Shown here: positions 12,321 to 23,457 of the stretch, piece by piece
Layout of the letters: each line of letters opens with the position of its first letter
How positions within the stretch are numbered: position 1 is the stretch's first letter
Source: Syngnathus acus
Taxonomy: Eukaryota > Chordata > Actinopteri > Syngnathiformes > Syngnathidae
Direction: 5' to 3'
Assembly: GCF_901709675.1 (NCBI RefSeq)
Contig: NC_051095.1
Coordinates: forward strand, 8,023,956 to 8,087,955
Length of the DNA stretch: 64,000 nucleotides
Notes under the pieces: model-generated
What the model saw: only the letters and a program-made list of their open reading frames with translations
Databases searched by the model: none
Told to the model about the DNA's origin: nothing
Made by a program: the position numbers and the translations under genes

Positions 12321-15300
12321 AAATACAGCTCAGCATTGAAGTGTAAGCGATGGAATTACTCGTTCGCACCTACGTGCAGCAAAAAATCCATCACCTGGGT
12401 TCCTCAAAGCAGCTAATTACTCTCTCACACTCCCCCCTTGCGTTCCCTTTAGCTGTCGGCTTGCGCTAAAACTATTTGCATCAATAGTTCTTTAACTTGA
12501 GACGAATCCTAAAGACACAGCAGTCTGCCCGGCTTATACCATCAATGACAATAGGTTAGCGTGAATTTCTCCCCCATTAAAGTCCCTTTGTGGCAGTGCC
12601 ATGCTCTTTAGGGACAACACCACATTTGTCCTCTTCATTAATGTCACTTCCCTAAAGCAACACATCATCACAGTGTAAAGCTTGGTCAAACTGTAATTGA
12701 AAAGGCCCAAGGGGAATTCCTAAGGTTTTGTACCATGGGAAGAGTAAGGGTCGGGGGGGATACCCCGCCCCCACTCTCACCCTTGCCACTCTACATCTAT
12801 CAATGTTGAGTTGGACCCTTGGGGGTCTCTGGGAAATAACACATAGAGAATCATGTCAGGTAGACCCAAATCCGGTGTTGCGGCGAGTTTGATGCGAACA
12901 CGCTCGGCGAATGGAGCGACTTCAAGAGGGGCCGCGATCAGAAACAGAATCCTTCCTTCAGATGTGGACTTCACAGGCTTGATTACACAGCCGCCTTGCC
13001 ATGCATACTGCAACAGATAAAATTAAACACTCGCGATTACACACCGCTTTGAAAGCTCCTGGATCATGATCAGTACCTTCCTTTTTCTTCCTCCTTTTTT
13101 TTCCCAAGTCGAACCTCAAACAAGAGAGATTTGATAAAGTGTGCAAAAAAAAAAGTATCTTGCAACTAAACCGTCGCTTAATGAAACGTGATAGTTTTGA
13201 GAACGCAAAGACAACAGGACCTCTTTGCAATGTACTTTTTTTTGTCAAATCGGAGACGTCGACGTGCTCCTTAGGTGTGACGATCAAAGCGCCTGACATC
13301 CTCGAACAAATGCTTTAAAAAAAGGATTCAGTAAAATGTGAATAATTAAGCAGCGGCATTAAATTGTCTCAGAAGTGTTGAGCGGAAACCTTGAGGATAG
13401 AAAAGTGAGTTTTTACTCGAGAGGACATTGAGCTTCAAGAAAGGGGGGAGGGGCCTTGGGTTGTGGTCATTCACTCACTATGTTTTCCAACAAGATTATC
13501 CGCCAACAAATACTAGTAAGGTCGTTCCAGGTGACTTGTTTATTCAAGACGCGACTTCATCGTGGAGTCGCTGAGCCGGAGCTCATAAGAGAGCAGATTT
13601 CCCGGAAAGTGTGCCTCATCACCTACTGCCAAGAAGTGGGTGAAGTCGGGCAAAGAAGGAATGATGACGAAGGAGGGGAAGAAAGGGAAAGAAAAAGGGA
13701 GTCTTTTCATGAACCGGCCACAGGGGTAAACTGCAATGCTTCAAAAAGACAAACATGCATTAGATATGAGGGGCGGGGCCTTTGCCTGGGAGTCCAACGC
13801 TCATTGGCTGCTGGGTTTTTTGGGAGAAGACGCTCGTTGAAGGGGCTTCGAGTACACCTCCATACAGAGGCGTGCTGGGATTTTTGTCATTTTCACGGCG
13901 AAAATTGATGGCCGTGTAAACTTCATCCCCGCTGGTTGGCTTTCTTTCCTCACAGTCAAAGGGAACCTAAATATGTCACAACAAACTGTGTGAGCTATCT
14001 TTCTTCTCTTAGTGGTCTCAACAATTTGAATGAGAACATTTGCTGGTGAGTGACACAGCAGCATGGAGCAAACTTGACATGAGATCAACAACTAGCCAAA
14101 TCGTTTATAATCGTTCGCTACAGAAAACTCTGATGATGGTATGGCGGGCGATTACAGTTAGCTTGTTTGGCAACAACATTGAGGTTGCAAACTTTAATAT
14201 ATGTGTGGCTAGTGAAGGCCTTGCTGGCTCCAACCGTCCCCGCTACTCCGTTAGATAATGCAATTCTACCGTTCACTGTGTGACAGACATGAAGCAGATT
14301 ACCTTCGAAAAAGAACAGCCGGTGAGAGCTCTGCGCTCGTCGTCCTTTTATTCCAGTCTTTAAGAGATTATTAACAGCTTTATAATTATTTTACAGCAGA
14401 ATCTTGATGATACATTGTGCATGGCTCTCAAAACCTGTGACTAAAATGCATTAAAAAAAAATGTACAGGAAGCTTCATGCGATGAATGGAAACGGATTAG
14501 ATCCAAGACAAAAGAAGGGAAAAAGAAGGGGCGAGCACAGGGGGGGAGTAAAAGACGAAGCAGGTTGGAAGCGCACCAATGGCTTGACCTGAGGATGTTG
14601 GGGGGGTCTGCATACATGCAATCAAAAAGACAGTCAGCTTGGCCATTACCACCACTTAAAGTCAACGCTAAGGATAGTACCTTCGCAAGCCGGCACCAAG
14701 CGAGCCCTGCAAAACCCCGGAGACGCCGCCCACTGCGCCCAGCGTACGTTACGCAAAACGTCATGCGCCGTTATGATGATGCAGAAAATCCTGCTGTGAC
14801 GAATGGGTCCACCAGCCCTCCTCCCCCGACGCTCAGCTGGGGCTCAAACACGCCGCGGGTAGGAAGAAGCGAAGCCTGAATCAAAAATGGGTTTATTTAC
14901 ATTAGCTTGACGTAAAGCCCAAAATGGCTGCCTGTTGCTAGGCAGAGCACGCCCGTAGAAAGATGGCGGGCTCAAACCAAAGTGGCAAACCCGCAGAGCG
15001 TAGATCACGCCTGCTGGGAAGAAGGGCGTGGTCCGCTTTGCTGACTTTGGGAAACCCACGCGGCCGGCTTGTGTAAACGAAATGTTTCATACGGTCATGG
15101 AGCTTTATAAGCGCGAGCATGACGACGGAATATCCTAAACACGGAGCGAGGTAGGATTTATTCTCGAATATTCTGACAAACAGTCAACATATGGAGAAGC
15201 CCTCTCAGCAAACAAGCACAGTAATAAACATATTGCTAGCCATAATAACATAATTGCCCGAGTTTTAACTTGTATATATATATTTTTTTGAGAATACGGA

Positions 15301-17537
15301 TGTGCTTGCCAAATCTGTGTTTTTCCTTCATGTGTGTGCAGATTGCAAAGGTTGAATGGAGCCAACTGGGCAGCTTGTCTGTTGAATTTTTTTTTCTTTG
15401 TTTCCAAGGTAAATGTGCTCACAATATATTTCTGGTAATATCACTGCATCAAAACAGAGCATTCATACTTTTTTGCGAAGGCATAATTTTGGGGCGAACA
15501 AAAATAACTTCTACTGTATCTCGTTATGAAAGGAGGACCCAATAAAGCGACCAAGCACATTTTTCATGTGTGTCAATTTTGAGACAAGACTAATTAACTT
15601 TCAATATTCATTCTAAGCTACATAAAAGAGCTCCCAAAAAGGTCCCTGTGGATGTTGTTCCCAAAAGCATCACGCTGCTCAGCTCTCAGCCAATCAGACT
15701 GCAGAAACAATCCCATCACACCTTTTAGAAAGAAACATATTGGTTGAACCGTATAAGTTTACTGTGGTGTAGTCAGAAGATTTAATGGAGATTCTTGAAT
15801 GAAAACTAGAAAACTAACCCAACATACTTTTCCACTTGTCACTCAACAGAATGCTTGAATAATTTCAGGCCACTGTCTGCAAATGCTTCAAAGATATGAT
15901 AAAATTTGATCACTTTTGACCTGCCATCTTTTTGATGCGGGGCCATATAATGACACGGACGTCATCGGCGTGTTTCATGGCATAAGAAAAAAAATGCTGA
16001 CATACGGGCAGGTACAAAGTTTGGCTGCTGGCAATTGACCTCTTTCATCAAATGTGTGGCCTGTGCGACCGACACAAACACAGCCGCAGACACACTGACA
16101 CACCTGGAAATGTCACATCAGCTCAATGAACTTGCTCTTTCTTTTAAGTTATAGAATTTAACCCACGATGCTCCATTTTGAAATAATGGGTCAAAGATGT
16201 GGTATTTATGTTATTGTAATAATCATACTTTTTTTTTGACTCGTTCTAACATTTTTATTCAATGGCTTTTGACTCAGCATTTGTTTCAAGTTTCATAGGT
16301 ATTTTTAGTAATAATGGATTAATCATTTCAACCATCTTGGTTATTGTATGACAAATTTTTACTCCATGTATTTATTAGTGCTTGTGCTGTATAAATATAA
16401 ATAAAATTGAGTTGAGAATATTCTGTATCATCCTGTCAGATTTCCACACTGTGGAAGTGACAAAAAAAGAAGCAGAAGTTGAAACATTTGTTATTTTAGA
16501 TTTAAAAAGAGCAATCGAGACAATGAAGAGCTCAAAGGTTGTTTGTGTGTGGGCGGTTACCAAGTGATCAACTGCAACCAAAATCTGTCAGCTACACAAG
16601 ACAAAGTAATTTTAAAAAGTGTGTACATTGAACATGAATGGATGAGTGTGCATGTGTCCATTTATTAAAAAAATCAATAATTAATTGTCTCGTGGCTGAT
16701 GGTGGTGGTGATGTCACTACAACATGGCCTCTAATTAAAGGCAAATCTTGACACCCACGTCGCGGCAAACCAACAACAGAGACCGACGCAAGAAATTCAT
16801 CATAATTTTTTTTCCCCACACTCAATTGTGAGCATCCCACGGGAGATAAATACCGAAATAAATGAAAGAAGTTGACCACAACTGCATATCTGATCCAACT
16901 GAATATATAGACACTTTAATAAAATCTAGAATACATAGTTAATTATACAACAGGCTTATGTACAGTAGAGTACAGTAACAGTGAATGCTAATTAAGACAG
17001 CTTTTTATGGGATATTGCTCAAGTGGATACTCACGTTGCACACAAATGTGGAAATGTACATTTAACACATATGAGAGTGAAAGCACGTGTGCGGAATGCA
17101 CAATATAGTGAACTACTGAGCCTCACGCTATTACAGCGCTTTAGGCCTATACGGCAAATAGACGCTGTTATATACATAAAAAAAAAAAAAAAGATCTTTC
17201 AGATATAGCGATAATTAATGTTTCCGACATCTGGTTTATACATTCAAAGATCCCCCGCACTGGAAGGGTTTACATTCAAGGATATAAAGGCAGAAGTAGG
17301 TTTCATGATTTAAAAAAAAAAAAAAAAAAGCCCACAAATAAAGATGTACACGATGTAAAAAAACAAAAAAAACAAATATATATATATATCACCCACTGTG
17401 GGAGTGGGCGTGTCAAAGCAAACAAAAAAGGTGGGGAGTGGGGGGGGGCTTATTAGAACACTGTTCACAACTTCTCACTAAATATGTAACACGACAAGCA
17501 CAAAAAGGTACACGTAGTGCTCGAGCTGAGAAACACT
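12321..17537. other. gene-free flank downstream of zic6
   Basis: The stretch contains mixed AT-rich DNA and GC-richer blocks at about 12760-13020, 13430-13920 and 14690-15060. The block at 13760-13830 holds a GC box (GGGGCGGGGCC) and an inverted CCAAT (ATTGG); the one at 14690-15060 is CpG-rich. The longest ORF (13456-13908, 150 codons) has no recognisable domain. Poly-A tracts occur at 17178-17193 and 17312-17330. No gene is supported. Confidence 0.35.
16370..16420 (+). repeat. 3' tail of a LINE/SINE-like retroelement
   Basis: GTGCTGTATAAATATAAATA followed by AAATTGAGTTGAG resembles the 3' terminus plus short tandem tail of fish L2/CR1-type retroelements. Only the tail is visible; no reverse transcriptase frame is upstream. 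Confidence 0.4.
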
Positions 17538-18069
17538 CACCGGACACTTCATTAGGTACACCTGCACAGTCTGACAGCTCAAGTACAAGAAGTGGTTCAA
17601 TAATACTAAATAAGGAAGAAAAAAAATGTAGGCGCTTCAGCATTTCTATTTTGCATTGCTGGTTCGATACAGCACGGCTGGGCTTCATTATGGCTTCGAT
17701 ATAGCACCCATGATTGTAAACGATAAAGCACCAGATAAAATCACTAAGAAGTGTAGGTGGGAAGAAAATGTTGCTCCCCGAAGCCAAACAACCACATTTG
17801 GGTAGTACGTAAAACCTTTTTTTTTTTTTAAGTGAGTAGTAATGAGATGCATTTGCTTTATGTGAGAGAGTTGAACTCAACAAAAAAATGAAAAAGCAGG
17901 ATTTGCACAAAATGTGAAGGGGCCACATCTGGCCCACGGACCTTGAATTTCACAACTGTGGTCTGAATGATTGTGACCACTTTTCATATCTATTTTATAT
18001 ATAAGTGAAAGCTCATCAACTAACTTATTAAATATCATTTTGCAGGTGTACCTAGTGAAATGTCCACTG
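17538..18069. mobile_element. MITE with GGTACACCTGCA inverted ends, abutting the zic6 stop
   Basis: The left end (17538 on: CACCGGACACTTCATTAGG) and the reverse complement of the right end (18069 back: CAGTGGACATTTCACTAGG) both continue into GGTACACCTGCA, 25 of 29 bases matching. The interior (532 bp in total) has no transposase. It contains a stretch near 17917-17961 (GGGGCCACATCTGGCCCACGG) that looks like a second hAT fragment. No matching target duplication is seen. The right end is only 17 bp beyond the zic6 stop codon, so the zic6 3' UTR probably starts almost inside the element. The TTAGGTACACCTG terminus is a widespread vertebrate repeat type. Confidence 0.65.
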
Positions 18070-18086
18070 ATAGTCAGACATACTAG

Positions 18087-18664
18087 TTAGGAGTCCACAC
18101 CACTGTGACATGTGTACCACCCGTTGACGAAACCTTTCTGGAAATGTGGGGCCGATGGGAAAGTCCTGCAGGAAGGGCTCTGGTGCTGGTAAGCGTGGGC
18201 GGCCTGGTACTGGGCGGACTGGGTTCTGGGGCCACCGAGACTGCTGGTAGTGCTGGTACTATAGGAGCCTCTCTGGAGCAACAAGGCGTCCAGCAGGGGC
18301 TGCGACCTGTTGTCGAATCCGAGGGGGAGACGTGACCTCGAGTCGTCCGGACTCCCGGGGGACAAGGAGGTCACGTCGTGGATGGGGCTGAGCAACTGGG
18401 ACTCGGACTCGCCGGGATGCGAGTCGGCGGAAGCGGCCGAAGCAGAAGCGGCGGCGGTGGTGATGCCGCTTTGGGCCTCCTTACTGCAGTGCAGTTTCAT
18501 GTGCTTGCGCAGAGAGCTCGGGTGCGTGTAGCACTTGTCGCAGCCCCTCACTTTGCACATATACGGCTTGTCGCTGGAGTGAACGTGCGAGTGCTTCTTG
18601 CGGTCACTGCTGTTGGCGAACCTTCGATTGCACCCGTCGAATTCGCATTTGAAAGGCTTTTCAC
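18087..18664 (-). CDS. zic6: zic6 coding exon 2 (terminal)
   Basis: Encodes residues 301-492. It completes the linker (TGEKPF), then ZF4, ZF5 and a 133-residue Ser/Ala/Gly-rich tail that ends FVNGWY plus eight more residues, then TAA. In zic1/2/3-type genes an intron interrupts the sequence just after KHMK; here coding continues uninterrupted, which is visible because the frame stays open with plausible Zic-like composition. Confidence 0.9.
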
Positions 18665-19363
18665 CTAGACGTGCACATGGAGAGAAAGGGAGGGGGGTGA
18701 GGTTAGGCCGGGGAGGGCGAGGTAGGTAATCATGATTGGACTTCCTTCCTCGTGTTAATAGGGCAGAAATATTTTGAGCTCTTAGCTGTTGTTGTTCAAT
18801 GAATGAAGATATCTACACTCAAACGTGATCATCTTTGCAAAGACAGCTATGTTGGGAACGAGCAGGTGTACCTAACAATTTGGCCGATGTGTGCAGCTTA
18901 TCCTCATGTTACCTTTCACTTACTCACTGTATTTTCCTTTTTTGTATTTTATATTTCAGTCTTGTCACATCCAAGCATCCCCCACAAGATGCTCGCAACA
19001 AGTGATGGAGTGACTTTCACTTAAATGTAGGTCAAGTTGCATTGGTGCGTTTGCCTCGCAGTTGCCAGGGAGAATTATTGCAATGTGGGTTTTCTTTCTT
19101 ATTATTATTTTTGTTCTTCCTTCCTTCCTTGCTTGTAGCCATTACACTGCACACATGGGCCAGATAATCATAAATACACATTCGGTTTCATAGACGCTTG
19201 TAAGTGAATGACTTTTATTGTAATCATAAAAAAATGAGACAGTGAATGCAGTTTCCGGATATAAGCATCACAGCATGGGGCAAGTCGTTAATTCCTGCTT
19301 TCATTAGGCTCACCATTTACACTGGAAGTACGATGGCATATTTGTTTTACCAACTTGCTTCTT

Positions 19364-19407
<44 letters not shown>

Positions 19408-21204
19408 TTATGAGGATTATCATTATGATTATATTATGATTGTTATTATTATATTATGATTGGTGTTATTATTATGATTGTTATGATTATTATGATTATT
19501 ATTATCATTATTGATATTATTATTGGTGATGGTTTTGTTGTGTTGCCTATATTCATTGCAGTGTGTGATTTCACACACACGTTGACTTAACTTTTATTAA
19601 AAACGAACATTTTAAAAAAAAATGACACGTTATTGAAAATTAGGGGAGTAAAAGTGTCTACAGTGTCTAATTAGTTGGAAACAAGAAAAATATAATCGAC
19701 AATCAGGTGTAAACATATTAATTAATATGAATTCATTTTCCTCTATAGGCCTCTGTTTTGTCTGGTTTCCCACACTGCCAAGATGTCTCCCACACTGATG
19801 TGCACGGGAGGGTGGGGATGGTCCCTGGGAGGCACACGCATCACGCGCGTAACGGCCACGTCACGAGCTCTCCGGTGTCCCGGGATTTATTTAATAATTT
19901 TACTTGAATGAAGTGGGAGCGGCCCCCGTGCAGTGCAGCCTACATATACAGCGGTGGCTTCCCCACTGCTTCACTCATTCTTGTATCTCGCCTATAAGGT
20001 GCGAGAATTATAATAGCCGACATATTGCATTTTAATAATGATAATAATAATAATGGTAATGATAATAATCATCATCATCATAATAACGAGAATCAATAAT
20101 AAACATTTGGGTCACCACGCTGTCCACGCTATAAACATTTATGCTGCACAAGGGGCCATAAAAAGTGCAGCTATAAATGCTTTTGCCATCTACTGACTTT
20201 ACAGCTTCATAAAAGAATAAATGAGCAGTTTGCAACCTATGGAGAGTCATACACCAAAGTTTGTTTTCAAAATTCCACATTGTGTGAATGTGTTCCAACG
20301 AACCTGTGTGCGTCCTCTTGTGGATTTTGAGGTTTTCCGATCTGGCGAAGACTTTCTCGCAGCCGTGAAAGGGACACGGGAAGGGCTTCTCCCCTGTGTG
20401 GACTCTGACGTGGTTGACCAGCTTGTATTTGGCTTTGAAGGGCTTCCTATCTCGGGCGCACCTCTCCCACCAGCACACGTACTCGGCCTGTTCTGCTCCG
20501 CCGACGTGCTCCACGGTCACATGGCTGACCAGCTCGTACAGGGTCCCGAAGGCTCTGGAGCACGGCGCCGCCTTGCCACCGGGCCCGTCGGACGCGCTCC
20601 ACTTGCACACCAGCTCGCTCTTGACTTTAGCGCACCTGCGGAGCGTGTCGCCTCCTCCAGCTCGGTGCACGAAGGGCTTGTAAAGTCCCAGGAGCTGAGT
20701 GACAAGCTGCTGACCGCCCCCCTTGGGACTTACGGCGCCCCCGTACGGGTGGCTCCTGCTGAGGAGGTCCCCAGGTAGACCCACCATCATCTGACCGGGC
20801 TCGCCGCCGGAGGCCTGCTCCTGGTAGCTGGCGAAGAACGCGCCTGTTCTGGCGTCCCTGCAGCCAGCGAAGTCGCGGTAGCGCGCCTGCATGCCGCCAT
20901 GCTGGTTCCCCCGGGACGATGCCAGCTGGTCGGTGCCCGGTGGCATGCCGCCTCCGATGACAAAGCCCCTGGGGCCGCTGTGCTCTATGTAGCCCGGGTC
21001 AGCAAAGTGGGGGCGCGAGTGGTCAACGAATGCACTGGACCTCGTCTCGGGGTAGTCTCGCAAAGAGTGCGAGGGGCAGAGTTTTAAGGAAGTGCCAGTG
21101 GGGAGTCCCGTGCGCTCCCCTGCCAAAGGCAGCGCCATGCTGGGTTCGCCGCTCCTCTCCCCCGGGTTGAGAGGGCAGCCAGTGAACCGCGCCAGGCTTG
21201 TCAT
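18087..21204 (-). CDS. zic6: Zic-family zinc-finger transcription factor Zic6 (two coding exons)
   Basis: A nuclear DNA-binding regulator of early neural development. Coding exons are 21204-20304 and 18664-18087, joined by a GT-AG intron to give 492 aa. Five C2H2 fingers are visible: ZF1 C200/C215/H228/H233, ZF2 C244/C249/H265/H269, ZF3 C277/C282/H295/H299, ZF4 C307/C312/H325/H329, ZF5 C337/C342/H355/H359. The tryptophans of the tandem CWCH2 motif (CKW, CWWERC) are kept. ZF3-5 are near-identical to other Zics; ZF1-2 have drifted. ZF5 has the CKVRGC form with two extra residues, as in Zic4. The intron lies at THTG in phase 1, as in zic3. There is no second intron: the frame runs open through KHMKLH to the stop. 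The C-terminus contains FVNGWY, resembling the family FNEWYV. Start choice: ATG 21204 (A at -3) is preferred over ATG 21225 (C at -3). zic4 and zic5 are alternatives, but adjacency to zic3 favours zic6. Confidence 0.92.
19370..19530. repeat. (ATT)n-derived microsatellite
   Basis: A run of ATT units from about 19376 to 19406 degrades into ATTATGATT-type units through 19530. It lies within the zic6 intron. Confidence 0.9.
19790..19970. promoter_or_regulatory. CpG-rich unique block in zic6 intron
   Basis: The block is GC- and CpG-rich (CACGCGCGTAACGGCCACGT near 19845) in an otherwise AT-rich intron, with TTTAATAATTTTACTTGAATG at its edge. It could be an intronic enhancer or alternative promoter. 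No frame is coding. Confidence 0.3.
20304..21204 (-). CDS. zic6: zic6 coding exon 1
   Basis: Encodes residues 1-300 plus the first base of codon 301. The N-terminal half is Gly/Pro/Ser-rich and poorly conserved. RYRDF (about residue 124) may be a decayed ZOC box (compare TRDFLFR in zic3). A VKSE tetrad just before ZF1 keeps the psi-K-x-E sumoylation form of the IKQE in zic3. ZF1 to ZF3 follow. The exon ends CACACAG with donor GTTCGT at 20303. Without splicing the frame would continue 90 more codons into the intron, encoding low-complexity Tyr/His/Asp sequence. Confidence 0.9.
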
Positions 21205-21290
21205 GTTTGGGTGTAGAGTTTGCATGCGGCGAATTTGGGAAATATTCTTTTGAAGAAAAAAAAAAAAAAAAGAAAAGAAAAACACACACA
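21205..21290 (-). other. zic6: zic6 5' UTR with polypyrimidine tract
   Basis: Reading the minus strand, a long T/C tract (about 21290-21252) ends in TTCAAAAG just upstream of the start codons. This resembles a 3' splice acceptor, so an upstream noncoding exon is possible. It may equally be a chance poly-T tract transcribed as UTR. Confidence 0.3.
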
Positions 21291-21510
21291 CACAAAACGC
21301 GGGACAGGACGTTTCAAAATGTCTGCTCCCAGATTGCTATTTATCATCTGCATGTGAAATTGTTGGCCGTGAACTTCGCTGCAGCTGAAAGACGCACCAG
21401 AGTGCTCAAAGTTGCCGCGAGTCCCATCCCGCCTCACTTTTCTTTTGCCCTCTTGATTTGTGGCAATAACCGTGGTAGTAAAAGTGCCCCCGCAAACAGG
21501 CCACGGTGCA

Positions 21511-21566
21511 AAATATAAAAGCACAGCAGGCACAGCGGCTTTTTTAAATAGAAGCTTTGGGATTGG
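21511..21566 (-). promoter_or_regulatory. candidate zic6 core promoter (CCAAT and TATA-like)
   Basis: On the minus strand a CCAAT box (21566-21562) is followed 44 bp later by a weak TATA-like TATATTTT (21518-21511). That would put initiation near 21485 and give a 5' UTR of about 280 nt. The same AT core reads ATATAAAAG on the plus strand, so its orientation is ambiguous. Confidence 0.3.
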
Positions 21567-22186
21567 CTGGAATCTGCCGTGATTGACAGCCACTGGGGTC
21601 TGTTTTAAGGAGGGGGGGGTGCACAACGCGGGCGCTCGCTGCACGACACCCTTTTCAAATCGAGCAGAGAAAATGCTTTGAAAAGTGCCAGCAATACTCC
21701 CAAATATTGCTCGGGGCGCTTTTCTTGGCCCACCAAGACAAACCGGCAGTGCACAAGAAGAAAAACGTTCATCACCTGCAAAGTCCGATGATTAAATATG
21801 ACTGCAGCAAAATACAAGACAATTGCGGTGCCACGTCCGAGTTATTTCTTTTTTTTTTAATTCCTCTGGAAATATTAACACACCCAAATAAAGAAGAAAA
21901 AAAAAAAAAAGAAGGGGGCGGGGGAAAGTCACCGTGTGTCCAGAACGATTACTGTCCAAATTCCGTTTGGAATTCCAGATTTTCAAAACATGGAAAGTTG
22001 TGTAAATATCAGCGAGTTGAATGGTTTCCGCACTCACGTTTGTTTTTACAGAACTGCAAAAACTATGTCAAATATGCAAAATATTTCTCTTTAATGCAAC
22101 ATGTTTGAGCTCTTTGGTGCGCAATTATTAAACTAATTAATAATCATGTAAGGTGCGACTAGGTTCAGCAGCTACGTCATGTAAAA

Positions 22187-22230
22187 ATGCAAATGAGCAC
22201 ACGTGACAAACTAAGTTTCTATTACAATGG
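22187..22230. promoter_or_regulatory. octamer, E-box and SOX motif cluster
   Basis: Within 44 bp there is a perfect POU octamer ATGCAAAT (22187-22194), a CACGTG E-box (22200-22205) and a SOX core ACAATGG (22224-22230). Zic3 is an established target of pluripotency and SoxB1 factors in vertebrates, so a Pou5f3/SoxB1-responsive element is plausible. This is inferred from motifs only. Confidence 0.35.
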
Positions 22231-22352
22231 CACAAAAATTATATTTATATGCACAGATTTTTTTTAGATATTGATTTGAACTATAAAAATGACTTCCTCC
22301 ATTCCATAGCAGGTGGAGTTGACATATTTATGGTAAATGCTAATCCTTTATG

Positions 22353-22360
22353 TGACGTCA
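22353..22360. promoter_or_regulatory. perfect CRE (TGACGTCA)
   Basis: A palindromic CREB/ATF site overlapping an E-box-like CACCTG, about 120 bp from the octamer/SOX cluster in the zic6-zic3 interval. Confidence 0.4.
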
Positions 22361-23053
22361 CCTGCAGAGGTTCCTCGAAAGTGACAAAGCAAAAGTCACA
22401 AGCAGGCCACAAAATGTGACAGAAGTGATTGGAATGGACCACGAGTGTTAGTCAACCTTTGACCCCGTGTATTTCCGAAAATGAGTCGAGGTTGAAGGTC
22501 ATTAAAGGGCAATAAAGCTAAAAATTTCAATCGAACTTTCATTGGGTTTAAATAGGCTGGACAGAACATAAATAACACTAAATAAACAAAACACTGTTCA
22601 CCTTTTAGCCATGAATCCTGTAAAAAATAAATTGATAAAAATTAAATGTATTTCTTAGGATGTTTAATAGCATGAATAGCCTTATTGTTTAAACAGCCAG
22701 AAAGGTGAATATTAAAACTACAGAAATATAATCCTATATACTTTACAGTTTCATTTTGGTTTTTTTATTTCTTTAAAGACAAATTGTGTGATTTTCATTT
22801 TTTTTGTGTTAGAACAATGCTAGTTTCTCCATAATTGGGTGACGGGCCACATCTACGTATATTGTGATTTGTACACCGTAAATATGATTCTCACCTATTG
22901 TATGTTTAACGGTGTCACATCCTAAGAGAAAAAAAATCAATTTTGGAGCACTAACACCAATTAGCAGATGACTAAGACACACGCACCAGTGTTTTTGTAT
23001 TATGTCATGAAAACACACAATTTCTTTTTGCAATATATAAATGTCGTCTAATT

Positions 23054-23292
23054 CATGGGTGGGGTCATTTTTTATATATATATAGTAAGGACCACATTAA
23101 ATTTCTGAAAAAGACAATCAATCGAACAAATTAACAAAAGATTGAATTTTATGGGCAATCGTCGTCTAAATAGTTCCAGGCTTTTTAAACACCTCCTCAG
23201 GTTTTATTTTTGTTTAAAATTGCATGACGGCCAGGTCAAATGCTCTCATGGGCCGTATGTGGCCCATGGGTTGCAGGTTCTCACCCCTTCTC
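23054..23292. mobile_element. degenerate hAT-like element
   Basis: The right part (about 23245-23285) reads GGGCCGTATGTGGCCCATGG followed by a TTGCAGGTTCTCACCCC end, the familiar subterminal and terminal pattern of fish hAT MITEs. The left end near 23054 is a poorer match. TCTAAT on both sides (23047-23052 and 23294-23299) could be the remains of a target duplication. Confidence 0.4.
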
Positions 23293-23420
23293 TAATGGAC
23301 CAAAGTATAATATGCATCCATTTTCTATACTAGAAATCATTTTCAGCCAATTTGTTCTCAACCTACACGTGCTTGTGTCTGACATGTTATTATTGTGCCT
23401 TCATGCATGTAAGTATTCCA

Positions 23421-23457
23421 GTGTGTGTGTGTGTGTGTGCGTGTGTGTGTGCGTGTG
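23421..23457. repeat. (GT)n microsatellite
   Basis: A GT run with occasional GC interruptions. Confidence 0.85.

Larger units (their letters stand above)
18665..20303 (-). other. zic6: zic6 intron 1
   Basis: The intron is 1,639 bp, with donor GTTCGT at 20303 and acceptor GTCTAG ending at 18665. It contains an (ATT)n-derived tract at 19370-19530. A lone terminal repeat at 18864-18889 (AGGTGTACCTAACAATTTGG) is related to the MITE ends at 17.5-18.07 kb. A CpG-rich unique block lies at about 19790-19970. The splice assignment restores the Zic zinc-finger linker TGEKPF, which supports it strongly. Confidence 0.85.

Noticed and set aside
12777-13013. 78-codon minus-strand ORF with fairly protein-like composition
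   Set aside because: No recognised family; too short to call without similarity.
13456-13908. 150-codon plus-strand ORF
   Set aside because: Low-complexity Glu/Arg run, no domain, no splice or promoter context.
17413-17937. 174-codon minus-strand ORF
   Set aside because: Lies mostly within a MITE, includes homopolymer-encoded runs, no domain.
20032-20303. Continuation of zic6 exon 1 frame past the ZF3 linker
   Set aside because: Begins at a donor site; exon 2 restores TGEKPF and ZF4-5. The continuation is Tyr/Asp/His low complexity.
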